Shown: piece by piece, positions 12,056 through 21,999 of the stretch
Position numbering within the stretch: the first letter of the stretch is position 1
Layout of the letters: the number at the start of each line of letters is the position of its first letter
Assembly: GCA_002197995.1 (NCBI GenBank)
Contig: NGZR01000002.1
Location: 2,604,001-2,668,000, forward strand
Source: Gaeumannomyces sp. JS-464
Lineage: Eukaryota > Ascomycota > Sordariomycetes > Magnaporthales > Magnaporthaceae
Length of the DNA: 64,000 nucleotides
Direction: 5' to 3'
The notes under the pieces: generated by a model
What the model saw: only the letters and a program-made list of their open reading frames with translations
Database searches by the model: none
What the model was told of the DNA's origin: nothing
Position numbers and translations under genes: made by a program

Positions 12056-13918
12056 CTAAGGTTGTTGGCCGGCGGTACCGTCGGTTTCCTCCAGGGGGTT
12101 TCCGGTTATTTCGATAGCCCCTTCGGGCTCGGGGAGGTCCAGTTCCATATCCGCCAGTACTTCGTATTGGTTGTTAAAACTAACCCTAAGCCTTTTGGCA
12201 GGGTGCCTTCCCTTGCCGGCCGTACGGGCCGCGCCCTCGGGGGCCAGCGGATTTGCCGGGCTTACCTCGGCAGCGTCGGCGGTGGCAGCAGCGGCAGGAA
12301 CGGCGGCGGCGGCGGGGGTAACGGAAGCAGCGGCGTTACCGGTACCGGCCGCGGGATTGGCATTAGCGGTAACGGTTACAACGGAATTGTCCGTAGTAAC
12401 CGCGGTTGCAGGAAGGGCGTTGGCGGTGGCGGCCGCGGCGGCCGCGGCGGTGGCGGCGGCAGCGGCGGCTTCCACCTTTTTACCGCCGCCCGGTAGGCTT
12501 GTGCCCCTAATTTCCTAACCGCGCCTTTTTCCCCACGGGTTAAATGCTTTAGCACTCCGTTTACCCGTACAGGCTTTATAGGGCAGTTCGGGTGGTCGGC
12601 TGGGTACGGGCCCGAACAGTTTGCGCATTGCGGAAGGGCCGTGCACGGCGATGCGTGCCGGCCGTCGTTACTTTCCCGCACCGGAGGCACCTATCGGCCC
12701 GGGCACAGTTGCGAGCCACGTGAAAGCCGTGGCAGCCGGGGGTATGTTGCGTAACCGGCGGGTGTCGTTGTACGCGGCGTGAAAAAAACGTAATCCCCCA
12801 AAGCCTAAACCCGGTTACGCGCGTGTAAAAGGATATAATCCATAATATACGCCCTTGGTAATTAGCGCCGGCCCCGGAGGGCTTAACGCTTACTGGCTTT
12901 AGCCCTGTTTGGGCTTCGACTTCCTCCCGGACCAGCTCTTCCGATACCGGGACGCTTTGTCCGAGGCCGTTCGTTAAGGACGTGGGGCATCCGGAAATCA
13001 CGTAGTTAAACCAGATTTCGGGCTTTTCGATCCTTTCGGCGTTATATAAACGGCCTAATTCGGATCGATGCTGCAAAAGCCGGCTTTGGATATCCGCCGT
13101 TTTTGCTTTTAGCACGAACCCAGTAGGGGTTCGATAAGCTTCCGGGACGTCGGCTGTCGTAAACGGCAGGTCCCTGCTATCGGCAAGGGCTTTGCGAATA
13201 CTAAAGCCCGTTTGTTGGTTGGCCCAAGCCTGTTTTTCCTCCGGGATTTTAACAAAAACCCGGAAATCGGCTTTGGGCCGGGCGGGAGGGCGGGGCTCCC
13301 GGGGTGCACGGTCTTTTAAAGCCTGTGCGGGTTGCTGGGGCTGCTGGAGCCCTGTTCGGGCCGCCGCCGCGTAAGTGGTCGGGGGCGGGCGTTGCGGGTT
13401 AGGCGCGTAAGGTTCCGGGGCCCCGTAGGGGTTTCTTTCCCTTTGGGCCGGCGTTGGCAGGCCGAAAAGGGCTTGTTTGGCGTATTCGATAAAACAATCC
13501 TTCCAGCCGTTGGCTTCGGGGATTGCCTCCAGTGGGAGGGAAGCGATGCCGGCGTCGATAAAGCGGGCGAGGGTTGTGCAAATTAAAGCCGTTTGCTGTT
13601 GCTTGCGGCTGTAACTCGCAACAATTTCCTCCGCGGCCGCCGCGCCGACCCGAGGGGTGGGCGCGTAGGCCGGGGGTGGGAAGGGAGGGGAAAAGAAAGG
13701 AAAGGGGCACCTGTGCCGGTGCTGCCGTCGTGGGTGCCTTCCTGGCCCTGAACGGGCCCTGTTGGGTGTTGCGAATTCCGCAACGGGGACGGCGTGGTCG
13801 GGTGCGCTGACGCGCGGGGGGGCCCGGGTGGCAGCGACGCGTTCCTCCGGGCCGTTGGGCCGACGAGGAGGGCGCGCGCCACCCTATTGGCCGAAGGGGG
13901 GGCTGTTGGCAACGGCAT
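12056..13918 (-). pseudogene. LINE copy 2 ORF1 (gag-like)
   Basis: Starts at the MPLPTAPPSANRVARALLVG methionine (13918), conserved in all three copies about 130 bp from the element 5' end. A Pro-rich N-terminus is followed by a segment with RVFVKIPEEKQAWANQQTG, then CCHC-type knuckles (CLRCGK, near 12700), an Ala-rich repeat region (12250-12475) and a conserved tail. It stops at 12056, 37 bp before the ORF2 start. Frameshifts at about 13583, 13110 and 12576 break it. Confidence 0.8.
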
Positions 13919-14053
13919 GTTGCCGTCGCCAGCGCCGTTGGCGGGCGTGGTTATTGGTGTTGGGTCGCTAATTGGCGGGTGTTAAGGATTTGTATGCAAT
14001 TTGGCAGTGTGCACTCACATGCCACAAAAATTGGTGAATTCGAGAAAGGTTGC

Positions 14054-14067
14054 CCTTTTCGGCCGGC
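14054..14067. repeat. Target-site duplication of nested LINE (5' side)
   Basis: Second copy of CCTTTTCGGCCGGC, immediately upstream (in element terms) of copy 2 and continuous with the resumed copy 1 sequence (GTAGGTAGGCCG). Confidence 0.92.
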
Positions 14068-14660
14068 GTAGGTAGGCCGAAAAGGGCTTGTTTAGCGTAG
14101 TCGATAAAGCAATCTTTCCAGCCGTTGGCTTCGGGGATTGCTTCCGCCGGAAGGGAGGCAATGCCGGCGTCGATAAATCGGGCCAGCGTGGCGCAAATTA
14201 GGGCCGTTTGTTGTTGTTTGCGGCTATAGCTCGCAATAATTTCCTCCGCGGCCGCCGCGGCCGACCCGACAGGTGGGCGCGTACGCCGGCGTTGGGGGAG
14301 GGGGGGAGGGGCACTTGTGCCGGTGCTGCCGTTGTGGGAGCCTTCCTGGCCCTGATCGGGCCCTGTTGGGTGTTGCTGATTCCGCAACGGGGACGGCGTA
14401 GTCGGGTGCGCTAACGCGCGGGGGGGCCCGGGTGGCAGCGACGCGTTCCTCCGGGCCGTTGGGCCGACGAGGAGGGCGCGCGCCACCCTATTGGCCGAAG
14501 GGGGGGCTGTTGGCAACGGCATGTTGCCGTCGCCAGCGCCGTTGGCGGGCGTGGTTATTGGTGTTGGGTCGCTAATTGGCGGGTGTTAAGGATTTGTATG
14601 CAATTTGGCAGTGTGCACTAACAGCGCAATGCTAAGAATTGGTGAATTCGAGGAAGGTGG
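14068..14660 (-). mobile_element. Tad1-like LINE copy 1, displaced 5' portion
   Basis: 5' UTR and ORF1 N-terminus of the outer LINE. It is nearly identical to 13448-14050 of copy 2, so the two look like a tandem duplication, but the flanking duplications show it is the separated 5' end of copy 1. ORF1 begins at 14522 (MPLPTAPPS) and is open here through FIDYAKQALFGLPTPAE before running into the insertion junction. The 5' terminus is GAATTCGAGGAAGGT. Confidence 0.9.
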
Positions 14661-14673
14661 GGCCGCGCTGGTG
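14661..14673. repeat. Target-site duplication of outer LINE (5' side)
   Basis: Second copy of GGCCGCGCTGGTG; see 2137-2149. The empty site would join sequence left of 2137 to sequence right of 14673. Confidence 0.85.
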
Positions 14674-16399
14674 CTGGGGGGCGCGAACGCCTTTTTTTAT
14701 AGGGGAGGAGAGCGCAGCGGTGGCGGGAAGGGCAAATTCTACGAGCCTTGCCGGGGTATGCTGCATCCACGAAATCATGGATAGAAAAACATTGGGTGCC
14801 GGCCCAAAGGCCACGGGGGAGCCCCGTTTTGGTACTATGGTATGAACGACTTTGGGCCTTACTGCGCGGCACTGATGCACGCTCAAACTTGTGCGCTGGG
14901 GCGTCCAATCGAAAACCGCCATTTCTGCACCTCACTTTCCGCCAACGCAGCGGCGCAGCAGCGAATGCAGCAGGCCGCATACCCGACTCGCTTTTTGGTG
15001 TATACGCGGGAGGCCCCCAAATACTGTGGCTGGCCATACTGCGCATTTCTCGTGCAGCCATTACCCCAGCAAATTCTGGGCGCCGAGCTGCAGCCACGTC
15101 CGGACTAGTTTAAGAAGCATCGCGCGTTGGTCGACTGCGTGGCCGGCTCTTTTGTGGTAGCGTCTTGCGATTTGGGACCCATCGGAACGGAAAGGGGAGA
15201 GGATTTGAGGTTGCAAAGGGCAAAAATAGGGGGTTTCCATTTACCGCGCGCGAAAGGGGTTACGCTTTTTTTTTTTTCTTCTGCTTTTTCGCTTCGTTGG
15301 ATGGTATTGCTGGCGCTGAGCCTCGTCGCGTGGAACACGTCATGCCGTCCATGGTTCATGGTAAGTAAGAACAGCTAATCGGCTTGGAAATGGGTGGCTA
15401 ATAAAGTAACGCGTTGGATGTTAAAGCTGCCGTGAAACTTGCGGCGAAAAATATGCCTATAGCCATACCAGCGCCAAAAGCCAATTTGACAAAATGCAGG
15501 CCGATGGTCAAACCGATTTTCCCACGGACAAGCAAGTCGTCAACTTGGCGTTGGGTGGTTTCCCGAAAGATCCCATTTTCCCACCTCCCGTGGCTTTTTT
15601 CGTGTTTCTGCATCGCCTGGCACTCGCATGCTTGCGCCGTCATCTAATCCGCCGGGGATAGCGGCATATCTCGGTCAGCGCCGGCCCCTTGGCCTTGCGG
15701 GGACACCCACCGGGGCCGCACCAGCACATTCCTTGTTCTGTTTATAGCATTAATGTCAAACCCTGATGATGCTGCGGACCCTCTTGGCGTGCGATGGCCC
15801 TGCGCCAGCCGCTTTAAACTGGTTCCTGGTTTTCCTCCGCGCTGGTATACTTGTCCTCCAGTGCTGTTTCAGCCGCGCGTTCGAGAAGTCGAGCCAGTTT
15901 GCCGCACTGCCGATGATGGGCACCGTTAGGAAGAAAACAAAAATGGGAGGTTAAAAATATCATGGACATTTAGCGGCGAGTGCACGAGGTTCAAAAGGCG
16001 CAGAAAACTGAAAAGCCCGGGCAGGTGGCAACCAAGCCCGCTGGCTGGCGAGCCGACGTTTGATGCCGACCATGCGGGACAATATACACTTGTCCACCTG
16101 TCCCGTACTATGCCAAAAAACCTCTGGACCTAAGCATATCCCCATAGCGGACACGGCTTTTAACTTTAACGACTGGTGATCCATTTAGAACATTGGGAAT
16201 TCCGTGGAGGCAAAGCCCATCTGCAGCTATTTTGCAGGATTTCCTCCAGCCTTTGGATTAACAGCGTGTTGCTGTGGTAAACTCTGGCATGCCGCTGCAC
16301 CGGCCTGGACAAGCCCTTTGGGGATTTAGTGCGGCGTTTTAAACCCGCATAAGGAATAAGAATAAAAAGGAGGGGAAAAAAGGGGGGGAAAAAAGCAAA
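14674..16399. other. Gene-poor stretch with short unassigned ORFs
   Basis: Moderate GC, no recognisable gene. Two short frames are noted without a claim that they are genes. An 88-codon plus-strand frame at 14842-15108 has several Cys (YCGWPYC). An 81-codon minus-strand frame at 15398-15643 has a hydrophobic C-terminal segment (AFGAGMAIGIFFAASFTAAL) that could be a membrane helix. Fragments around 15950-16330 look protein-like but are broken in all frames. Probably decayed host or transposon sequence. Confidence 0.4.
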
Positions 16400-16524
16400 A
16401 CATACAACACCGAGAACGCCCTAGTGGTCACCCACGTAACCCTTTGGCCATCCTTGGAGTTCTGGGTGTCGCTGACCCCTTTCTTTTTGCTTTTAGGCCA
16501 CCTGTCACGACCCTGGTCGTAACA
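16400..16524. repeat. LTR 3'-end fragment
   Basis: Contains GGCCACCTG and ends in GGTCGTAACA (16515-16524), like 2023-2032 and the chromovirus LTR ends. The start of the LTR was not found, so this is a fragment. Confidence 0.35.
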
Positions 16525-16758
16525 CCCCGGGGCCCTGATCGCCCTGCTGGCCGACGGAGTTTCGCCGGCGTTACAAAAGCGGCTCGATCTCGAAACGACT
16601 TGGCTGTCACGGTTCGGCAGTAGGAGCCTCCACCCACTTGCTACCAAAAGGACGACTAAGCCAAAGTCTCGACTTTGGCTCAATTGGAGGCTCAAGTACC
16701 CTCTGTGAGGCAAAGCTGCACGAGAGGGCACGCCACGCCATAACATTGGCCAACAGAA

Positions 16759-17109
16759 GTGCCGGCCTTTCTGGGCCTCCTGCGCGGATTCGAGGGGGTT
16801 TTCGGACAGGGCGCACAAGGGAAAAATGCTGCAGGGAGGTACGGAAGCGACCGGGGCGAAGCAATGGAAATAAAAGCAGCCAGGTCCCAAGCCGTTTGTT
16901 TTAAGTGCAAAAAGCCTAAGCATTTCAAAAAGCACTGTCCCCAGGGCAGGGGGACCTCGGGGATCGCCTCGATCTTTCCAAAGCGGCAGGCAGGCCGGCG
17001 AGGAGGACGAGTCAGCCTGGCACGTCGCCAAGTAAGACATTTCCCTTTAGTAGTTAAATTTATCCCTTTTTCTGACACCGCTTCGAACTTTACCCTTTCC
17101 GGGGTTTAG
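16759..17109 (+). pseudogene. Retroelement gag-like fragment with CCHC zinc knuckle
   Basis: A 116-codon frame whose middle reads CFKCKKPKHFKKHC, an exact C-x2-C-x4-H-x4-C knuckle, followed by a basic Gly/Arg-rich stretch. Such knuckles bind RNA in gag proteins of LTR elements. It lies just after an LTR-end fragment, which fits a gag remnant. No pol sequence follows, so the element is truncated. Confidence 0.5.
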
Positions 17110-17959
17110 CTTATGACATGTGGCACCATTTAAGGTTCGGTTTTGACCGGGCTGAAATTTTGCGGATTCGTGTCATGTAGCACCATTTAAAGTTTAGCAA
17201 TATATTACTCCACCCCGAATGCTATGCTTTTATCCTATCAATTTGTAGCATTTTAATTAAAAGGGCGCAACTGTTTTAAGAAATACCCGATATACCCAAT
17301 AATTTGATTGGTGAATTTAACAGCTTTTAAAGGTGAAAGATTGCAGCGGGTGGGAATGTAAGGAGATTTGCCGCGATAAAGGCGGATCGCCGCCATAGGA
17401 GGTGGCTCCAGCCCTTGAGGGCCCACGCCACGTGGAGGCCGGAGGCATCCAGGCACGTGATAGGGGACCCAGGGGCCACGTTACTTAGGCAGCTTGCAGG
17501 AGGCAATTCGAGGATTGCCGAAGACAAGCTGAAGTTGTTATATCTACCTTATAGCAATATAGGCCTTCAACCCCTAATCACCGTCCACGGTCATTATGAT
17601 CACCTCGTACAAGCTTTCGGCTTACCCCGTGACAGGGAACGTGTTGGAAATAACGCGTGTTATAATCATGCCGAGTTTTTCCTGGCGAATAAAGCCACCT
17701 CGTCTCCCTCGGCATCGCCGAGGGCTTTGTAATTTGTTAGTAAGCACCCTTAACGCCGACGAGGGTTATAATACTCGGCTCTGCCTGGAAATCGCTGGGG
17801 GTATTCGCTCCTTTGCGACAGCAGTGTTACCACTTCGAAAAAAATAAACAACGGGGTTTACTGCTGCCATCCTTTCGAAGTACTTAACGTTTAACCCCGG
17901 CGGCAACGTTAACAGCTAGTGTTCGCAGCCCGCGGGTGCCGGCAAACAAGGCATGGATA
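17110..17959. other. No gene seen; short imperfect direct repeat
   Basis: Around 17114-17200 the motif GACATGTGGCACCATTTAA recurs about 64 bp later as GTCATGTAGCACCATTTAA. The rest shows broken frames only. Confidence 0.35.
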
Positions 17960-18243
17960 TTGTGAGGGCCAGCCCTCAGAAGGCCCCGTACAGGAGGCTC
18001 TCAAGCTTCATGCCTGAGAGCCACAGCCCTGAAGGAGGACCCTGGGTTAGGTGACAGCGCGACTGTAGTGAGCCAATTAAAGGCCAGGCGAGGCCCGGGC
18101 GTGGGCTCCACCAGCCTCCAACACTTGGTCGCGATCCCGCATTCCTGCCTTTGCTCTTTTCTCTCCTTTCTTCGCTAGTTTAGGATCTTCGTCTGTAGCG
18201 CCCAATCGAGGAGTTATCTCACCGTGGCACCGGCCGTGACAGA
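17960..18243 (-). repeat. Inverted-repeat arm 1 (intact)
   Basis: Read on the minus strand this matches 19183-19245 and then 28490-28713 on the plus strand, the two halves of arm 2 split by the chromovirus. Arm 2 carries many C-to-T/G-to-A differences. Arm 1 keeps the uninterrupted CCTAAACTAGCG at the point where arm 2 is interrupted (18179-18183). An open frame on the minus strand (18262 to 18077, with CHGRCHGEITPRLGATDEDP) spans part of the arm. The same motif appears in arm 2, so the repeat may include a gene end. Confidence 0.75.
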
Positions 18244-18682
18244 TATACACCCTTGCAACCATGCCTAAATAACATTTTCAACCTTGGCCAGCCGCGAGTT
18301 AATCTTCGTATTTGGTAGCACTTTTAGGAGCTTTTAAGTCGTTATCACACGGTAACCCCTTTAAAGGGGCTCCGAGTGCAGTACCCGAAAAGCGGGGAAG
18401 TTTTAAATAAAGGCACAAGGGTTATTAATGCCCAACGCCGAAGGCCGAGGCCTGCATGGCACGAACAATTTCGTACCTTGCACGGGCCACAGGACGGTGT
18501 ATATAATGCCGGGTAAAAGCAGCGACCTTTTCGAGAAATTTTGGTTTCTTCAAGCATTTCATCAAGTCCTGAACGATATTAGCTATTAGAAAGTTTACCT
18601 CCTTTTAAAGCTATCTTTCATCCCCTTGTACACTTTTTTACTTTTGCATTTTGGATTTTTTTTTCTTAAAATCTCTTTTAAC
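18244..18682. other. Spacer upstream of the small secreted-protein candidate
   Basis: No gene recognised. The last ~80 bp before 18683 are pyrimidine-rich (runs of C and T on the plus strand), as is common in leaders of filamentous-fungal genes. Confidence 0.35.
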
Positions 18683-18911
18683 ATGAGGTTCTTCGTTGCA
18701 CTTTCGATGGCTTTGGCTACTACGGCATTTAGTGCCCCTACTGTTAAATATGAGGGCAATAACGCTCTTGCGGCGCGCGGCTCGGTTAAGCCTCCGCTTC
18801 CTTCGACTGGGGGGCAAATTCATCATTGTCCGATGGTAAGTGGTTTCGCTTTAATATTAGGTTTTAAAGTTTTCACGGTTTTGCTAACCTATTATATAAA
18901 AGGGATGTTAA
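18683..18911 (+). CDS. Putative small secreted protein, possibly decaying
   Basis: The ATG at 18683 opens a classic signal peptide, MRFFVALSMALATTAFSAPT, followed by about 30 residues ending in a His/Cys stretch (HHCPM). The frame meets GTAAGT at 18836. A plausible 67-nt intron runs to AG at 18902, with a GCTAAC branch site at 18883-18888. A second plausible intron (47 nt, GTAAGG at 18929, GGCTAAC, TTTTCAG at 18975) follows. With the first intron removed the frame stops at once (MGC, stop at 18909), so the downstream exons are out of frame unless bases were lost or RIP made the stop. It lies next to RIP-mutated repeats. No family recognised; an effector-like role would be speculation. Confidence 0.4.
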
Positions 18912-19182
18912 CGATAACGGCTACCAAGGTAAGGATTTATTTAAACGTAACTTTTACTCGCGGCTAACTTTTCAGCACGTTAACATCAAATGATGTATTG
19001 AAGGATTTGTAAGCGCTTGATCGTTGTATGGAGTTCTCCACGGAGTTTAAGCTCGGCCGACCATTCGCGGGTTTTTGTTTTTATAATAAATGTGGAAAAG
19101 TTAGCTAAATAGCGGTTTTAAACCAGTAAAAGCTAATTAATTTCACTTTTATAAAAGCAAAAAAAAAAAAAAATGTCGGCAT

Positions 19183-19245
19183 TGTTACGGCTGGTGCCAC
19201 GGTGAGATAACTCCTCGATTAAGCGCTATAAACGAAAATCCTAAA
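19183..19245 (+). repeat. Inverted-repeat arm 2, left half
   Basis: Matches the minus strand of 18180-18243 (GGTGCCACGGTGAGATAACTCC is shared). It ends exactly at CTAAA, where the chromovirus LTR begins, and resumes at 28490. Confidence 0.75.
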
Positions 19246-19756
19246 TGTTACAAACGGGCTTTTATTCCTAAGGTAAAACACTTAAGGGAGGCGTTAAAAC
19301 AGTACGCTTATTTAGGGGTTTTTAGGAAAACTGGGTAACTGGGTGAAAAAAATTTAATTGCTTGCTTAAGGGGGTGCTTTAAAGCTAACTTAAGTTAATT
19401 AATACCGAAGCTTTAATCCGAACTGTTTAAAACAATAAAAACCTTTTTCCTTATATACCCGTAATCCTACGTAGTAATGGTTTTAATTTGTAATTTTTGG
19501 CGAATTATAAATTACCTTTATAATTTATAATTTTTAACAAATTATAAATCACTCTTGTAGTTTGTAATTTTAAACAAATTATAAATTACTCTTATAATTT
19601 GTAATTTTTAACAAATTATAAATTACTTTTGTAATTTACGTAACTAGGTTACGCGATTTGGTTACGAAAGCGGGGTTAGGTTGTACTTCCGTCCTAATTT
19701 TTAACGTTTTAAGCCATAAGCCCCTTTTTACCCCTCCTTTTTATCTAGTTATAACA
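19246..19756 (-). repeat. Chromovirus A 3' LTR
   Basis: 511 bp, starting TGTTACAAAC and ending GTTATAACA on the plus strand. It contains three to four tandem ~40-bp units built on AATTTGTAATTTTTAACAAA (about 19480-19640). The 5' LTR has only two, which accounts for most of the length difference. A purine-rich tract (minus strand AAAAAAGGAAACC) adjoins it inside the element. Confidence 0.9.
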
Positions 19757-19872
19757 TTAGGTTTCCTTTTTTAAGCTAAATCCTTTTAGCTATTTTTGCT
19801 ATCCTTCCTTTTTGTTAATAGTAAATATTTTCCTTTTTTACTTTTACCCATTCCCTATTTTTAACTAATAAA

Positions 19873-20420
19873 ATGTCTGGTCGGGTGTAAAAAAAACCTT
19901 TCGTGGTCGCTATTTCAACCCTCCGTCGTAAGGACCTTTTTGCTTTTATCCTTACATCCGCTATTTTAATGCCTTTTTATTCCTACTATTTCGAGGTTTA
20001 AAAAAAAAAAATGCTTTGCTTCGCTTTAGGATTTTTTTCGTTATATGAAATGTTTACGTTCCAACCAAACAGGTTGCGATATTTTGGGTCCTTTCCCCAA
20101 ATAGCTTCGTTATATTTCCGCTTAATATTTTAAACTCGATTTGGAATTAAAAGCGGCGATGGAAAAGGTTATACGCTTGCAAAAGCAGCGGCGTATATAA
20201 AACGAAAAAAAATACGCGCGGTTCGGCGCGGTATTAATTCCGTGGAGGAGCTAAAGCGTATTAAGCGAAAAAAGGCCGAAAAGGCAACCACGCAAGCTTT
20301 TTTTAGGCCACCCTTTTTGCCAGCTCCTAAATTTCCTCCGTTATCCCCGAGCTAAGCCGATCCTGTAATTTATCCAAACCCCGATTTTTTGGCTTTGCTT
20401 TAAACTGGTAAGTTTATTTT
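19873..20420 (+). pseudogene. Antisense ORF of chromovirus A
   Basis: Runs opposite to pol between the chromodomain and the 3' LTR. It starts with MSGRV at 19873, matching M-F-G-R-V/M-F-S at the same place in the two element B copies. Further on it shows CDILGPF, then RYISA, then EKVIRLQKQRR (coiled-coil-like), then AVRRGINSVEELKRIKRKKAEKA, and a Pro-rich tail. Frameshifts and stops interrupt it. The counterpart at 45166-45603 keeps a single frame. No function is known to me; a zinc-finger plus coiled-coil protein is the best structural guess. Confidence 0.5.
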
Positions 20421-20488
20421 AGTGCGGGTGTTTTAAATCGAAGTTCGAGTTCCAGCATAGGGGTTAACGTTTTTTTTAAGGTTTTTCG

Positions 20489-20659
20489 CTAGTACTTTTC
20501 CAAAGCTTCTGGCGCTTTTTTAAAGTTAATTCTTTTTTCCCAAATGCTTTCCTTAATACCGTACCCTACCCATTTAATTAAGTAATGCTTAATTCCGTCG
20601 ATTACATTTTCGTTTAGGATTTCCTCGATTTCGTATTTTATTTTGCGTCGATTTCCATT
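20489..20659 (-). pseudogene. Chromodomain, C-terminus of chromovirus A pol
   Basis: The minus frame reads YEIEEILNENVIDG, then HYLIKWVGYGIKESIWEK and PEALEKY before the stop at 20489. The aromatic/acidic start, the LIKWxGY core and the W-E pair are the chromodomain signature. In chromoviruses it follows integrase and targets insertion to chromatin marks. It is separated from integrase here by the solo LTR at 20665-20899. Confidence 0.88.
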
Positions 20660-20664
20660 AACTC

Positions 20665-20899
20665 TGTTAATCCACGTGATTAGCGCGTGCATTAGGGGAA
20701 ACCCCAAATCTCGTGGAGCAGCAGGTCTATAGACCGTGCGCTCCCACGAGCTTACAAAAAGGGATTTTGGGATCCCCTTCCTGTAACTAGATTCCTTCCC
20801 AGAACATGCATCACTATAAACACCAGTTCCAAATTTATAGATCTTTGTTTATTCCTTTTGGAGATTTCCGAGCCTACAGGAGTACCACTCCTATTAACA
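20665..20899. mobile_element. 235-bp solo LTR inside chromovirus A
   Basis: Begins TGTTAATCC, ends CTATTAACA, and is flanked by the perfect 5-bp duplication AACTC (20660-20664, 20900-20904). In element B the pol sequence is continuous at this point (FKSNELIEID), which shows the empty site. The inserted DNA lacks the TpA-rich look of its surroundings and holds a 12-bp palindrome, GGTCTATAGACC, in a longer hairpin (about 20711-20753). The short length fits a Ty1/copia-type LTR, but the class is not proven. Confidence 0.8.
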
Positions 20900-20904
20900 A
20901 ACTC

Positions 20905-21900
20905 GTTACTTTTAAAGCCCGGTAGCGCTGGTTTAAATAGGGAAACGTAAAAAACTAGGTGGGATTTTATAGTCGGTGGTAATTAAAGTTTGTAATTAAT
21001 ATCCGAAATTTTTTTTAATACTTTAAACGGTTTTAATTTTTTATGGTTTAATTTATCGTTTGGTCGTTTCGTTTTAATATTGCGTCGAAAAAGATAAACG
21101 CTATCCCCTTTTTTAAAAGTCGGTTTTTTAATTCTTTTTTTATTTGTTTAAGTAGATATGTGTTATCGTAATTTTTTAAGCTTTTCCTGGAATTGTTTAT
21201 GCAATTTAATAAGCTTTTTTACTTGTATTTTTGCTATAAAGGCGTGTTTTCCCGCCTTGGGTTCCTTATACGCTATAAGTGTAAATCAGTAGTTTGCGTA
21301 AAACGGCGTAATTCCCGTGCTTTCGTGCATTAAATTGTTGTACGCGAACTGCGCTATAGGAAATAATTGTACCCAATTATTTTATTTGTAATTAACGTAA
21401 TGCTAAAAGTATTGTTTTATAGTTTAATTCGTTTGTTTTATTTATTTATCCGTTTGCGGATAATAAGTAATTGATAAGGAGTGTTTTGCTTTTAAACTAG
21501 CTGTAAGCTTTTTCCAAAACTTGCTTATAAACAGCTCATTTTTATCCGTAATTAAACGGCTCGGCGTTCCGTATTCCGCTATTACGTTCCTAATAAAGGT
21601 GTACGCTAGCTTTTTAACGTTGCTGCTTTTTTTATATGGTAAAAATAAAGCGTATTGGTAAACTTGTTTATTACTATTAGGATGTTATCGTACTGGACAT
21701 TCGTTAAAAGCTCCTTCGATTTAAAAAGCTTAACGATAAAATTTATAGTAACTTTTTGCCATACCCCGCCAAACGCCGGCAAGGGTTGCAATAACCCGTA
21801 AAGTTTATATTTGCTGGCTTTATTTTTCGCATAACTTTTACAATTTTTAATTGCTTCCTTCATTTCGGCGCGGGTTTTTACAAACCCGTGGTATTATCGA
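20905..21900 (-). pseudogene. Chromovirus A integrase
   Basis: The minus frame 21863-21606 reads CKSYAKNKASKYKLYGLLQPL, then KVTINFIVKL and YDNILIVINKFTN, the zinc-binding and core (first Asp) parts of a Ty3/gypsy integrase. Downstream pieces include EYGTPSRLITDK, HPQTNGQTERTNQ-like and PFYANY-like segments in shifted or stop-broken frames. It is inactive. Confidence 0.85.
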
Positions 21901-21999
21901 AAGCGCTTTTAAGTTTTGGTTACTCCCTAATGCTTATAGGCCAACTGTCCATAAATTTATAAAATCCTTTTAAGGGTTTATTTTTCTTATCTTTTTGTT

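Larger units (their letters stand above)
7825..14053 (-). mobile_element. Tad1-like LINE copy 2 (nested), full length
   Basis: A complete ~6.2-kb copy of the same LINE inserted into ORF1 of copy 1. Its 3' end (7825-7850) is a run of TAAG/TGAG tetranucleotides followed by TATATTTAACGTTAG. Its 5' end has the family terminus GAATTCGAGAAAGGT at about 14035-14050. The flanking 14-bp duplication defines both boundaries. It must be younger than copy 1. It is the best-preserved of the three copies but still has internal frameshifts. Confidence 0.93.

Noticed and set aside
12171..12518. Ala/Val-rich plus-strand ORFs in the LINE low-complexity region
   Set aside because: Opposite-strand shadows of the GCN-type repeats of LINE ORF1.
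13448..14660. Apparent tandem duplication of the LINE 5' region (5' UTR monomers)
   Set aside because: The 14-bp target duplication shows these are the 5' ends of two nested elements, not repeated promoter monomers.
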